The notes beneath the pieces are model-generated. The model did not search any database and had not been told where the DNA came from. It saw nothing but the letters and a program-made list of their open reading frames with translations. A stretch of 64,000 nt of DNA from Isoptericola peretonis (GTDB lineage Bacteria; Actinomycetota; Actinomycetes; Actinomycetales; Cellulomonadaceae), in the NCBI GenBank assembly GCA_023241745.1, contig JALQCY010000009.1:1-64000 (forward strand), read 5' to 3'. Positions 7,997-16,239 of this stretch are shown here, piece by piece. The stretch's first letter is position 1; every line of letters begins with the position of its first letter. The position numbers and the translations under genes are program-made.

Positions 7997-9345
7997 GGTC
8001 GTTCCTCCTCCAGCGGGACGCGGGCCCGCACGACCCACCCGCCGTCGTCGTCCGGCCCCGCGGCGAACGTGCCGCCCAGCCCCTCGGCACGCTCGCGCAT
8101 GGTCAGCAGGCCGGTGCCCGCGCTGAGCGCCGCGTCGCGAAGGTCGCCGGGCGCCGAAGCGCGCCGGCCCGGGCCGTTCGCGACCCGGAGCGTCACGGCG
8201 CCCGGCCCGTCGTCGTCGCGGCCGAGGCAGAGGTGGACGCCGGCGCCGGGCGCATGCTTGCGGGCGTTCGTCAGCGCCTCCTGGGCGATCCGGTGCAGGG
8301 CCTGCCCGACGGCCGCGGGCAGCGGGTCGTCGGCGACCCGGCGAGGGTCCTCGACCGTGACGTCGACCCCGGCCGCCCGGGCGGCGTCGACCAGGTCGGT
8401 CAGCCGGTCCAGGCGCGCGGGCGCGGCGAGCGGGTCGCGCGGGGCGTCCGCCCGCAGCAGCTCGATCATCGAGCGCATCTCCGTCAGGGACGCGACGGCG
8501 CTCTCGCGCACCTGGGCGAGGGCGGCCCGGTCGCGGGCGGCCTCGGGCGGGGTGGACAGCGCGGCCCCCGAGTGGATGGCGATCGTCGACAGGTGGGAGG
8601 CGATGACGTCGTGCAGGTCGCGCGCCATGGCGGCACGCTCCGCCTGCACCGCCTCGTGCCGCTGCGCGACGGACAGCCGCTGGAGGTCGGCGGCGCGCTC
8701 GCGCTCCAGCTCGGCGGCCCGGGCGGCCTCGTCGGCGCGGGCACGCTCCAGCTCCGCGAGCTCGGACTTCTGCCGCACGTTGTCGGCCCACCACATGGGC
8801 ACCAGCAGCACGGCGCCGAGCTGCAGCGCCGCGTACACGAAGTACCGCACGTCGCGCGCGGCCTCCCCGGCGACGACGGAGCCCACCACGGTGACGGTCA
8901 GGGCCGTGCCCCACAGCCACGCCCGCGAGCGGGGGCCCGCCCACAGCGCCGCCCCGTACAGGAGGTCCCACAGCACCAGCACGACGGCGAGGCTGCCGCC
9001 CCAGGCCAGGTCGACCGCCATGACGACGATGCCGCCCGCGAGCGCGAGCATCGGGCGGGACCGCTTGACCAGGATGAGCGCGCAGCCGACGGCGAGCAGG
9101 GCGACCCGCCACCACGGCTCCGGGGCTCCGAACGGCAGCGGCTCCCAGCGGACGATGTCCACGAGCCCGACCTCGAGCAGGAGCCAGCCGAGCACGAACA
9201 TCGTGACGGCGGTGAGCGCGTCCCCGCGCCGGTCGTCGGCGGTGGCGACGCCGAGGACGACGGCCACGACCGTCCGGGCCAGCACCCGCAGGGCGTGCAG
9301 CAGGGTGCGCCACCACGACATGGCTCCGGCGGGGTCGGTGGTCAC
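7993..9345 (-). CDS. Sensor histidine kinase (HisKA_3, DesK/NarX type)
   Basis: A membrane sensor kinase of about 450 residues. The N-terminal half holds five or six hydrophobic segments, then a coiled-coil rich in Glu/Arg/Ala. The HisKA_3 dimer helix carries the phospho-His in ARDLHDVIASHL, and the ATPase domain has the N-box HRIAQEALTNARKHAPGA and the GTGLLTMRERAEGLGG loop. The start is uncertain. GTG at 9345 is preceded by a GGGATGGGTGG stretch; ATG at 9321 (SWWRTLL) is the alternative. It is translationally coupled to the response regulator. Confidence 0.9.
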   Translation of the reverse strand: MTTDPAGAMSWWRTLLHALRVLARTVVAVVLGVATADDRRGDALTAVTMFVLGWLLLEVGLVDIVRWEPLPFGAPEPWWRVALLAVGCALILVKRSRPMLALAGGIVVMAVDLAWGGSLAVVLVLWDLLYGAALWAGPRSRAWLWGTALTVTVVGSVVAGEAARDVRYFVYAALQLGAVLLVPMWWADNVRQKSELAELERARADEAARAAELERERAADLQRLSVAQRHEAVQAERAAMARDLHDVIASHLSTIAIHSGAALSTPPEAARDRAALAQVRESAVASLTEMRSMIELLRADAPRDPLAAPARLDRLTDLVDAARAAGVDVTVEDPRRVADDPLPAAVGQALHRIAQEALTNARKHAPGAGVHLCLGRDDDGPGAVTLRVANGPGRRASAPGDLRDAALSAGTGLLTMRERAEGLGGTFAAGPDDDGGWVVRARVPLEEERP

Positions 9346-9484
9346 CCACCCATCCCAGCACAGCGGGCCCTGCCGGGGATCGCCCGAACGGTGTATCGGC
9401 GGTACGTCGGCCAGGACGACGTGCGCCGAGGATCCGTCGTTCGGCGGACGACGGGGCCCGCGGCGGCCCGCGAGGATCGGTGCC

Positions 9485-10393
9485 ATGGACTTCCTGGATC
9501 TCGGCGGGCTCGAGGGCGCGGGCCTCGGTGCGATGGCCGGCGTGCTCGTGGTGCTCGCGCTGATCGACTCGACCAGCTTCGGCACCCTGCTCATCCCCGT
9601 GTGGCTGCTCATGGCGCCCGGGCGGCCGCACGCGGGCCGGATGCTGGCGTACCTCGGCACGGTCGCGGCCTTCTACCTGGCGGTGGGCGTCGCGGTGCTG
9701 CTCGGCGCCGGGGTGTTCCTGGACCGGTACGGCGACGCCCTGAGCTCGCGGGCGGCGCTGATCGTGCAGCTGCTGCTCGGGATCGGGCTGGTGGCGCTGA
9801 GCTTCCGCTTCGACGGCAAGCGGGCGCGGGCGCGGGCCGCGCGGGAGGGGGCGCGACCGGGACGGCTGGTGCGCTGGCGGGAGCGGGCGATGGGCATCGA
9901 GTCGGGCATCGAGTCGGGCATCGAGTCGGGCATCGAGTCGGGCATCGAGTCGGGCATCGAGTCGGGCATCGAGCCGGGCCCCGGGGTCACTCCGGGGCTT
10001 CCCGGCATGATCGGTGCGACGTCGACGGCGGTGCGCCCGCGCCCGTCCCTCCTGCCCCTCATGGGGCTGGCCCTCGGCGCGGTGGCCCTCGAGGTCGGGA
10101 CGATGCTCCCGTACTTGGCGGCGATCGGCCTGATCACGGCGTCGGACCTCGCCGCCGGCACCAGTGTGGGCGTCCTCGCCGCCTACTGCGTGGTCATGGT
10201 GGCGCCGGCGCTGCTCCTGCTCGGCGGGCGGCTGGCCGCCGCGCGGTTCGTCGAGCCGCTGCTGGCCCGGCTCGAGAAGTGGCTGTCCAAGAACGCCGCG
10301 GAGATGACCGGCTGGGTGCTGGGCATCCTCGGCGTGATGCTCGCCCTCAACGCGATGGGTGGCCTCGGCTGGACCGGCCTGCGGATCGGGTGA
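9485..10393 (+). CDS. GAP/Sap-family membrane protein with GIES repeat
   Basis: A 302-residue integral membrane protein of the GAP (SLAP-like) family seen in mycobacterial glycopeptidolipid clusters. Three transmembrane segments lie in the N-terminal half (LGAMAGVLVVLALIDSTSFG is typical) and three in the C-terminal half (LPLMGLALGAVALEVGTMLP). The cytoplasmic loop between them contains six exact copies of Gly-Ile-Glu-Ser and one Gly-Ile-Glu-Pro, encoded by a 12-bp tandem repeat. It starts at ATG and its stop abuts the convergent gene with a single base between them. The transported molecule, possibly a lipid or small solute, is unknown. Confidence 0.8.
   Translation: MDFLDLGGLEGAGLGAMAGVLVVLALIDSTSFGTLLIPVWLLMAPGRPHAGRMLAYLGTVAAFYLAVGVAVLLGAGVFLDRYGDALSSRAALIVQLLLGIGLVALSFRFDGKRARARAAREGARPGRLVRWRERAMGIESGIESGIESGIESGIESGIESGIEPGPGVTPGLPGMIGATSTAVRPRPSLLPLMGLALGAVALEVGTMLPYLAAIGLITASDLAAGTSVGVLAAYCVVMVAPALLLLGGRLAAARFVEPLLARLEKWLSKNAAEMTGWVLGILGVMLALNAMGGLGWTGLRIG
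9893..9976 (+). repeat. 12-bp tandem repeat, seven units (VNTR)
   Basis: Six exact copies of GGCATCGAGTCG are followed by a seventh with one change (TCG to CCG). The unit is a multiple of three, so copy changes would alter the GIES loop of the membrane protein without a frameshift. This makes it a likely polymorphic locus between strains. Confidence 0.97.
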
Positions 10394-10394
10394 C

Positions 10395-11399
10395 TCAGAC
10401 GCCCAGCTCGTCCAGCACCCGCAGCAGGTTGGCGCGGGCCGTCCGCTCGTACCCGGGCACCCAGTCGCCGGCGTAGCCGCGCGGCACGATCTCCACGACC
10501 AGCAGGCAGGCGTAGTACGCCCGGTACAGCCGCAGGCGGTGCCAGGCCGCCGGGTCGCCCGCGCCGGGCGTCCCGTCGCCGACGCCCAGGTCGCCGCCCG
10601 CGTCCCGGTACCCGGCGAGCAGGTCCGCGTCCACGGCGCCCGCGCCGAGCTGGTCGGCCCCGACCAGCTCGAACACCGGGTCGCCCCACAGGGCCCGTTC
10701 GGCGTCGATGGCGCCCACGACGGTGTGCTCGACCGGGTCCAGCAGCAGGTTTCCCTGCCACAGGTCGGCGTGGACGAGGCGGGGCGTCGTGACCGTGGCC
10801 AGCAGGTCGTGGTGCCGTGCGACGGCGGTGCGCAGTCTCTCGGTGGGCAGGTCCACGCCCCAGCGTGCGGCGTCGTCGAGGACGGCGTCGAGCATGCCGG
10901 CGAACGCCTCCGGCCAGGTGGCGGCGGTGAGCGAGGCCTCGGGGGCGGGATAGCCGAACCGGTCGCCGGTGATGCGGTGGAGGCGGGCCATGAGCGCCCC
11001 GAGGGAGCGCCGCGCGCGGGCCGCGGACGCGTCGTCCAGGCCCGGGGCGCTCTCCAGCTTTCTCCACAGGTCGCCGTCGAGGAACGTCGTGACCAGCGCG
11101 TCGCCGTCCACGTGGTCGCGGGTCGTGTCGACGTGCAGCACGCGCGGGACGGGCAGCCCGGCGGCGTGGGCGAGCCGGTCGGCCTCCGCCTCGGTCCCCA
11201 GCACGCCGTGCTCGTACCGCAGCAGCCGGGACGTGTCCGCGCCCGTCACCTTCACCACGACGGTGCGGCCGTCGTCGAGGTCGGCGCGCAGCACGCACGC
11301 GAACAGGCCACCGCTCAGCGGGGCGACCCGGCGCACCTCCCCGAGCGGGGCGAGCAGGGCGACGACCTGGTCGTCGGTGACCGCCGTCTTCGTCAGCAC
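10395..11399 (-). CDS. APH-family phosphotransferase
   Basis: A 334-residue kinase-fold protein of the aminoglycoside/choline phosphotransferase (APH) family. The small lobe has LSGGLFACVLR and Lys in VVVKV. The catalytic loop is LVHADLWQGNLLL (HxDxxxxN) and the metal-binding Asp lies in GAIDAERALWGDP. It resembles APH/fructosamine-kinase-like proteins; the substrate is unknown and resistance should not be assumed. GTG at 11399 is chosen; ATG at 11429, three bases after the stop of the upstream HAD gene, would add ten residues and is also possible. It is probably co-transcribed with the HAD phosphatase. Confidence 0.85.
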   Translation of the reverse strand: MLTKTAVTDDQVVALLAPLGEVRRVAPLSGGLFACVLRADLDDGRTVVVKVTGADTSRLLRYEHGVLGTEAEADRLAHAAGLPVPRVLHVDTTRDHVDGDALVTTFLDGDLWRKLESAPGLDDASAARARRSLGALMARLHRITGDRFGYPAPEASLTAATWPEAFAGMLDAVLDDAARWGVDLPTERLRTAVARHHDLLATVTTPRLVHADLWQGNLLLDPVEHTVVGAIDAERALWGDPVFELVGADQLGAGAVDADLLAGYRDAGGDLGVGDGTPGAGDPAAWHRLRLYRAYYACLLVVEIVPRGYAGDWVPGYERTARANLLRVLDELGV

Positions 11400-11431
11400 G
11401 CGCGAGAGCGTAGCGGAGCGACCGGCCATCG

Positions 11432-12076
11432 TCAGGCGGTCAGCAGCGCGGGCAGCTCGAGCAGCGAGTCGACGACGGTGGCGCGGGCCGCCTCGGGGCG
11501 CTCGGCGTGCAGATAGCCCCACGGGCCGCGGCGGATCAGGATCGGTCGCATCCCGGCGTCGGCGGCGGGCAGCACGTCGTTGTCCAACCGGTCGCCGACG
11601 TAGGCGATCTCCGACGCGGGGACGCCGGTGAGCTCGGCGACCTTGGCGAAGAAGACCGGGTCGGGCTTCTGCACGCCCCACTCGTCGGAGGTGCGGATCG
11701 CGTGGACGGGAAGGTCCATCGCCTCGAGGGCGGCGCGGGCCTGGGGCGGCTGGTTGCCGGCGACGACGACGGCGAGGCCGGCGGCGCGCAGGGCGGTGAG
11801 GGCCGGGCGCACGTCCGGGTACAGGTCGTCGGCGTCGAAGTTCTCCCGCAGGCCGTCGGGGTCGTCGTCGGCCCAGCGCTCGATCTCGGCGGGTACGTCG
11901 ACGTCCGGCCGCACCATCTCGAACGCGTGCCGGTGCGAGAGGTCGAGCGCCGCGCAGCCGCCCAGGACGCCGAGGAACGTCAGGGCGGGCACGCCCAGCC
12001 GGTCGGCCCAGCGTGACCAGATCCGGGTCTCGTCGATCAGGGTCTCGCCCACGTCGAACACCACAGCACGCACCAT
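11432..12076 (-). CDS. HAD-family hydrolase
   Basis: A 214-residue haloacid-dehalogenase-superfamily phosphatase. Motif I is FDVGETL, where Gly replaces the usual acid/base Asp at DxD position 2, motif II lies in VVVAGNQPP, the Lys is in VQKPDPVFF and motif IV is YVGDRLDNDV. The DVGET form recurs in a HAD subgroup, so it may be a weak phosphatase or a binder. An ATG start with TAGGGT 6 nt upstream indicates a leaderless transcript. A kinase-like gene follows immediately on the same strand, hinting at a phosphorylation/dephosphorylation pair. Confidence 0.87.
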   Translation of the reverse strand: MVRAVVFDVGETLIDETRIWSRWADRLGVPALTFLGVLGGCAALDLSHRHAFEMVRPDVDVPAEIERWADDDPDGLRENFDADDLYPDVRPALTALRAAGLAVVVAGNQPPQARAALEAMDLPVHAIRTSDEWGVQKPDPVFFAKVAELTGVPASEIAYVGDRLDNDVLPAADAGMRPILIRRGPWGYLHAERPEAARATVVDSLLELPALLTA

Positions 12077-12118
12077 GCCGCGACCCTATCCGGCGACCGG
12101 CTGTCACCCGTCTGCCCG

Positions 12119-12182
12119 CCGCCGACCAGGTGGTTCCGGGCCGTCAGGGCGCCGGGACGGGCCGCAACCGCATGCTCGCCAC
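12119..12182. repeat. 64-nt imperfect palindrome, copy 1
   Basis: This stretch aligns without gaps to 28272-28335 at about 50 of 64 positions. Arms of 23 nt around CAGGTGGT and CGCAACCGC can pair with about five mismatches. It lies between two divergent genes, so it cannot be a simple terminator for both. I read it as a dispersed repeat. Confidence 0.65.
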
Positions 12183-12253
12183 CCCGGGGGGAGCGAGTCG
12201 ATGGACAGGCCGTTGTCAGTCGTCGTTCAGGAGCCCCGGCTATCGTGCGAGGC

Positions 12254-13123
12254 ATGGCTGGTGCCGGCGAACCTGTGACCGTCCCCGTGACGCTGTCGAC
12301 CGCGTCCGTGTACCCGCGCAGGGCGGGATACGCGTTCGAGGTCGCTGCCGAGCTCGGGTACGACGGTGTCGAGGTCATGGTGTGGTCCGACCCTGCGACC
12401 CAGGACCCGGTGGTGCTGCGGCACCTCGCCGACGAGCACGGGGTGCCCATCCGGTCGGTGCACGCGCCCACGCTGCTGGTCAGCCAGCGCGTGTGGGGCC
12501 GGGCGCCCGCCGACAAGCTGCGCCGCGCGGTGGACATGGCCGGCGAGCTGGGCGCGCCGACGGTCGTGGTGCACCCGCCGTTCCGCTGGCAGTACCGGTA
12601 CGCCCGTCAGTTCCAGGAGCTGGTGCACGAGCTCAACGAGGCCGGCGGCGTCACCGTGGCCGTGGAGAACATGTACCCGTGGCGTCCCCGCTCCCGCGGT
12701 GACCGCGAGCTGAAGGCCTACCTGCCCGGCTGGGACCCCGCCGAGCACGACTACGACGCCGTCACCCTCGACCTGTCGCACGCGGCGATCGCGCACCAGG
12801 ACGGGCTCGCGCTGGTGCACGGCTTCGGCGACAAGCTGCGGCACGTGCACCTCGCGGACGGGACGGCGTCCGGCCGCGACGAGCACCTGGTGCCCGGCCG
12901 GGGCGACATGGCGTGCGACAAGGTGCTCGAGGAGCTGGTCCGCCGTGAGTTCGCGGGCGACGTCGTCATCGAGATCTCCACGCGCAAGGCGCGCACCGCG
13001 CGCGAGCGGCACGCCGACCTCGAGGTCGCCCTGAAGTTCGCGAGGGCGCACCTCGCCCCGGTGCCCGTGCCGTACCAGCCGCCGCCGCCGGAGCACCACC
13101 ACCTGCCCGCCGACGCCTGGTAG
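12254..13123 (+). CDS. Xylose isomerase-like TIM-barrel protein
   Basis: A 289-residue sugar phosphate isomerase/epimerase-like protein (AP-endonuclease family 2 fold). Metal-binding residues fit VHAP and VVVHPPFRWQ, Glu in VAVENMYP, Asp/His in LDLSHAAI, HVHLADG and Glu in VIEIST. The tail is Pro/His-rich. The substrate is unknown; isomerase, epimerase or nuclease would each fit the fold. The ATG start is set by a TATCGT -10 element 7 nt upstream (leaderless); a GTG at 12245 would overlap that hexamer. It is divergent from the HAD gene. Confidence 0.85.
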   Translation: MAGAGEPVTVPVTLSTASVYPRRAGYAFEVAAELGYDGVEVMVWSDPATQDPVVLRHLADEHGVPIRSVHAPTLLVSQRVWGRAPADKLRRAVDMAGELGAPTVVVHPPFRWQYRYARQFQELVHELNEAGGVTVAVENMYPWRPRSRGDRELKAYLPGWDPAEHDYDAVTLDLSHAAIAHQDGLALVHGFGDKLRHVHLADGTASGRDEHLVPGRGDMACDKVLEELVRREFAGDVVIEISTRKARTARERHADLEVALKFARAHLAPVPVPYQPPPPEHHHLPADAW

Positions 13124-13160
13124 GCCGCCGGGTAGGCCGCCGCGCCCGACAGGCCGGCGC

Positions 13161-13763
13161 TCAGGCCGCGGCGACGCGGGCGCCGACGGCCCGCAGCACG
13201 AACGCCTCGGTGGCGCGGACGGCGCGCTCGCGGGCGGCCGGGTCGTCGGGGATGAGCCGGCCGGAGAGGCAGGCGTTGACGAGCTGCACCGTGGGCTCGA
13301 TGTCCTGCTCCGGGAACTCGCCCTCCCCGATGCCCGCGCGCAGGATGCGCTTGAGGATGGACTCGACGATCTCGGCGTGCTCCCGCAGGCGCGCCTGGGT
13401 GGTCCGCGACAGGACGGTGCGCAGGTCCGGTCCGGGGGCGAGGTGGAAGACGCGGGTCAGCTGGGCCTGCTGGCGGATGTACGTCCGGAGCTGTTCCACG
13501 GGGTCGTCCACCTCGGCAAGGGCCCGCTCCAGGGTCTGCGCGTACTGCTCGGTCTCGTGGGTGATGAAGCCCAGCAGCAGCGCCTCCTTGTCGGGGAAGT
13601 GGTTGTAGACCGCGGTGCGCCCGACGCCGGCCGCCGTCGCGATGTCGGCCAGCGTGACGGAGTCGAACCCGCGCTCGGACATCAGCGTCGAGAGCGCGGT
13701 GAACAGCTTGTGCCGGGTCATCTGGCGGTGCTCGTGCAGGCTCTTCCCGATGATCTTGGGCAT
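13161..13763 (-). CDS. TetR-family regulator
   Basis: A 200-residue TetR repressor. The helix-turn-helix lies at about residues 15-60 (TLADIATAAGVGRTAVYNHF), followed by a helical ligand domain. It starts at ATG with a perfect TATGAT -10 element 6 nt upstream, so it is leaderless. That -10 lies inside an 8-bp-arm palindrome that probably is its autoregulatory operator. The neighbours are a TIM-barrel gene (convergent) and a DinB-fold gene (divergent, 52 bp away), so the DinB gene is its most likely partner. Confidence 0.9.
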   Translation of the reverse strand: MPKIIGKSLHEHRQMTRHKLFTALSTLMSERGFDSVTLADIATAAGVGRTAVYNHFPDKEALLLGFITHETEQYAQTLERALAEVDDPVEQLRTYIRQQAQLTRVFHLAPGPDLRTVLSRTTQARLREHAEIVESILKRILRAGIGEGEFPEQDIEPTVQLVNACLSGRLIPDDPAARERAVRATEAFVLRAVGARVAAA

Positions 13764-13792
13764 GCTGACATCATAGGCAGCCACTGTCAGCA
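13763..13792 (-). promoter_or_regulatory. TetR operator with leaderless promoter
   Basis: Perfect arms TGCTGACA and TGTCAGCA are separated by 14 nt and enclose the -10 hexamer TATGAT of the leftward tetR gene. The predicted transcription start is the A of the ATG. The TAGGGT -10 of the divergent DinB gene begins 12 bp beyond, so one repressor could serve both. Confidence 0.75.
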
Positions 13793-13815
13793 CCTCGGGA
13801 CGCTAGGGTGCCGGT

Positions 13816-14382
13816 GTGACCGACCCCACCGCGTCCTCCGAGCTTCCGCCGGCCGCCCAGCCCGACGGCATCGTGCCCGACACCAAGGACTGGACCTGGG
13901 TGCTGGCGCGCCCCTGCCCCGAGTGCGGCTTCGCTGCGGCCGACGTGGAGCCCGCCGACGTCGGGCCCGCGGTCCGCGGGTCGCTGCCCCGCTGGCGGAC
14001 GGCCCTCGAGCGCCCCGACGTCGCGGTGCGACCGAGCCCTGACGTGTGGTCCACGCTCGAGTACGCCGCCCACGTGCGGGACGTCTTCCGGATCTTCGAC
14101 GAGCGGCTCGGGCTCATGGTCGAGCAGGACGACCCGGCGTTCGCGAACTGGGACCAGGACGTCGCGGCCCTCGAGGGCGACTACGCGCACCAGGACCCGG
14201 CCGTCCTCGCCGACGAGCTCGAGGCGTCGGGCGGTGTCGTGGCGGCGTCCTTCGACGCCGTGGCCCCGGGCCAGGAGGAGCGCACGGGCCGCCGGTCCAA
14301 CGGCTCCGTCTTCACCGTGCGGACGCTGGGCCAGTACTTCCTGCACGACGTCGTGCACCACCTGCACGACGTGCGCGCCTGA
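13816..14382 (+). CDS. DinB-superfamily protein
   Basis: A 188-residue protein of the DinB/YfiT four-helix-bundle superfamily. The metal-site histidines fit EYAAHVRDVF and the C-terminal FLHDVVHHLHDV. Some relatives are thiol-dependent (mycothiol or bacillithiol) transferases. Near the N-terminus there is a CPEC pair. GTG start, with TAGGGT ending 6 nt upstream and no Shine-Dalgarno, so probably leaderless. It is divergent from the TetR gene, which is its plausible regulator. The reaction is unknown. Confidence 0.85.
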   Translation: MTDPTASSELPPAAQPDGIVPDTKDWTWVLARPCPECGFAAADVEPADVGPAVRGSLPRWRTALERPDVAVRPSPDVWSTLEYAAHVRDVFRIFDERLGLMVEQDDPAFANWDQDVAALEGDYAHQDPAVLADELEASGGVVAASFDAVAPGQEERTGRRSNGSVFTVRTLGQYFLHDVVHHLHDVRA

Positions 14383-14481
14383 CCTCACGCCACGAACCCG
14401 CAGGCCACAGGGCCGCGACGTCACACCACCGCAACACGTCCGTCACGTCCCGGTGACCCCGGGGGCGGTACGGTCCGCGCC

Positions 14482-15492
14482 ATGGCCTCGGTCCCGGCGG
14501 TCGTCCCCGCGGAGCACTCGTCCGACCATGTGCTCGTGATGCCCCGGCCGGCGGCCGGGGCGGAGGCGGGATCGGAGGCCGGGCCGGAGCAGGGCCGGCT
14601 CGCACTGCCCGAGCTCGCCGCCGCGTGGTTCGGCGACGCCGGGTGGCTGCGGGCGCCGGCCGTCGCCGGTCCCTCGCGGGGCGGGGGCGGCGCCCGGTTC
14701 CACGGCGTGCGGGCCGCGCCGCTCGCGGTCCCGGGCATCCTGCGGCTGGGTGACGACCACCGGGCGACGGGGCCGTTCCCCCTGGAGGCCGGCGCGGCCG
14801 GCGCGCTCGGATGCGAGCACCCGGCGGACGCCTGGGCGCTGGGCCGCGCGGACGGGACGCTCGACGCGCGCGGCGGGCGCCCCGCGACGTACGACGACCG
14901 GGACGGGATCTCCCGCGCGTTCGCGGCGGCGCTCCCGGTCGGGGAGGAGCTGCGGGTCGTCGGCTGGGGCGTCGCCGTCGCGCGCAGGAGCCGTGGGCTC
15001 CTGCTCGCCGACGGGCGGCACGCGCTGCGGCCCGACCCCGCGGCCTCGGTCGACCTGACCGTGCGGGCCGCGCGCGTGGTGCCCGCGCAAGAGCTGCTCG
15101 AGGTCGTGCGCGCGGTGGTCGCGACCGCCGCCGGCGAGGCGGCCGCCGCCGGTGCGCCGGGGCACCGCGTGGTGGCCCGGACCCCGTACGACGGGGACCT
15201 CGTGGTCGGCGGAGAACCGGCGGCCGGCCCGCCCGGCGCACCCGGCGCACCCGCGACGGTGCACCGCTTCGCCTGGGTGCCGCAGGACCCCTACGAGCTG
15301 CAGGTCGAGCAGCCGTCCGGCGTGCACGCGATCGCGCGGTCCCGGGCGCGGACCCTGCTGGCCCGGATCGCGCTGCTGCTGCTCGAGCGGGCGGGCGGGG
15401 CCGCGGTCGACGACGCCGGGTTCCCGGTGGGGCGGCGCGGGCTCGAGGGCCGGCTCGACTCCCGCGGGCCCGGGTCGCGCGCCTGGGTGTGA
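14482..15492 (+). CDS. Actinobacterial hypothetical protein, paralogue of 19575-20708
   Basis: A 336-residue cytoplasmic protein that I cannot assign. It shares blocks with the protein at 19575-20708: RDGISRAFAAALPVGEE against RDGIGRAFPAALPNREE, PDPAASVDLTV against PDPGRAVDLTV, and WVPQDPYE, VHAIARSRA, VDDAGFPV against WDPPDLYE, AHVVARRRA, ADDADFLL. The two are therefore paralogues 4 kb apart. Low-complexity Ala/Gly inserts are present. The ATG start has TACGGT 7 nt upstream (leaderless). A DnaA-box cluster begins 9 bp after its stop. Confidence 0.75.
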   Translation: MASVPAVVPAEHSSDHVLVMPRPAAGAEAGSEAGPEQGRLALPELAAAWFGDAGWLRAPAVAGPSRGGGGARFHGVRAAPLAVPGILRLGDDHRATGPFPLEAGAAGALGCEHPADAWALGRADGTLDARGGRPATYDDRDGISRAFAAALPVGEELRVVGWGVAVARRSRGLLLADGRHALRPDPAASVDLTVRAARVVPAQELLEVVRAVVATAAGEAAAAGAPGHRVVARTPYDGDLVVGGEPAAGPPGAPGAPATVHRFAWVPQDPYELQVEQPSGVHAIARSRARTLLARIALLLLERAGGAAVDDAGFPVGRRGLEGRLDSRGPGSRAWV

Positions 15493-15500
15493 TCCCGCGG

Positions 15501-15841
15501 TTGTCCACAGGCCTTGTCCACAGGGGTTGTCCACAACGGTCGTCGGTTCGCACTGTGTCGCCCCTCACCTGCGACGTTCCACGGTGGAACGGTCACCGCC
15601 GGTCGCGCGCCGCGTGGATCGCCCGACGGTCACGGCGGCGTCGCTGAGGCCGGGACCCGCGAGATCCTGCGGTTCCTGACCGGTTCGGGCGCGACGCCGG
15701 CCCGCGCGGACGGCGCGGCTCGCGTGCCCGTCGCCGCGGCGGTGCGTGTCGCGCCCGGCGCGTCGTCCACAAATTTCTTCCACAGCCCTGTGGGTGGTGT
15801 GGGCATTCCGCGGCACAGCCTGTGGACAAACCTGTGGCCGG
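15501..15841. other. Cluster of DnaA boxes
   Basis: Three exact TTGTCCACA boxes stand in tandem at 15501, 15514 and 15527, with an exact 13-bp period. A looser pair, TCGTCCACA at 15763 and TCTTCCACA at 15776, is again 13 bp apart and encloses AAATTT. A fourth exact box lies on the minus strand at 15821-15829, with partial boxes at 15789 and 15833. TTGTCCACA is the high-GC actinobacterial DnaA-box consensus. dnaA and dnaN are not adjacent, so this is more likely a DnaA-binding control locus than oriC. Confidence 0.8.
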
Positions 15842-16212
15842 AGAACCGGGCACGGAAACCTCCGTCCCACCCCTTGCACCGCACCGGATGCAGGTCTAGA
15901 AACGTGCGTACCGGTCTTGCGGAGATCGGGTCGTCGATCACCTGAGAATGACGGTCGTCTGCCCGCTCCACGGGACAGGTCGACCGGAGAACGACGGGCC
16001 GTCCCGTACCGCGGTGCGGGTTGTGGGTGACGACACAGGTGTCTGTACGGGGCCGGAAGACCACCCGCGCCCGGCTGTTCGTGGAGAACGGGTTCCTGAG
16101 AGGCGACGACGCACCAGGCCTCGACGGGACGCGACGAGCAGTCGGGGTCGTGACGTCGCCACGGCACCCCTGGTCCCCGGGATCGTCGATCAGGGGTACG
16201 CGGTTCTCTCCG

Positions 16213-16239
16213 AGGCCCCCCGGCCGCCCCGGGGGGCCT
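16213..16239. terminator. GC hairpin upstream of pirin gene
   Basis: Perfect 11-bp arms (AGGCCCCCCGG and complement) flank a 5-nt loop. The hairpin closes the non-coding block about 60 bp before the pirin start and has no T-run. It is a candidate terminator for any transcript from the DnaA-box region. Confidence 0.5.

Noticed and set aside
9893..9976. CRISPR array
   Set aside because: The repeats are 12 bp with no spacers and are in-frame coding; no cas genes are nearby.
10395..11399. Antibiotic resistance kinase
   Set aside because: The APH fold is shared by many metabolic kinases; nothing in the sequence or neighbours supports aminoglycoside resistance.
15575..15591. parS (ParB site)
   Set aside because: CGTTCCACGGTGGAACG has an odd centre and two changes from the strict actinobacterial parS GTTTCACGTGAAAC, so ParB binding is unlikely.
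15501..15841. Chromosomal origin oriC
   Set aside because: DnaA boxes are present, but dnaA, dnaN, rpmH and an AT-rich unwinding region are not; the neighbours are an unknown gene and pirin.
15514..15945. Protein-coding gene of 143 codons
   Set aside because: The frame covers the DnaA boxes and has no GC third-position bias, Shine-Dalgarno or recognisable motif.
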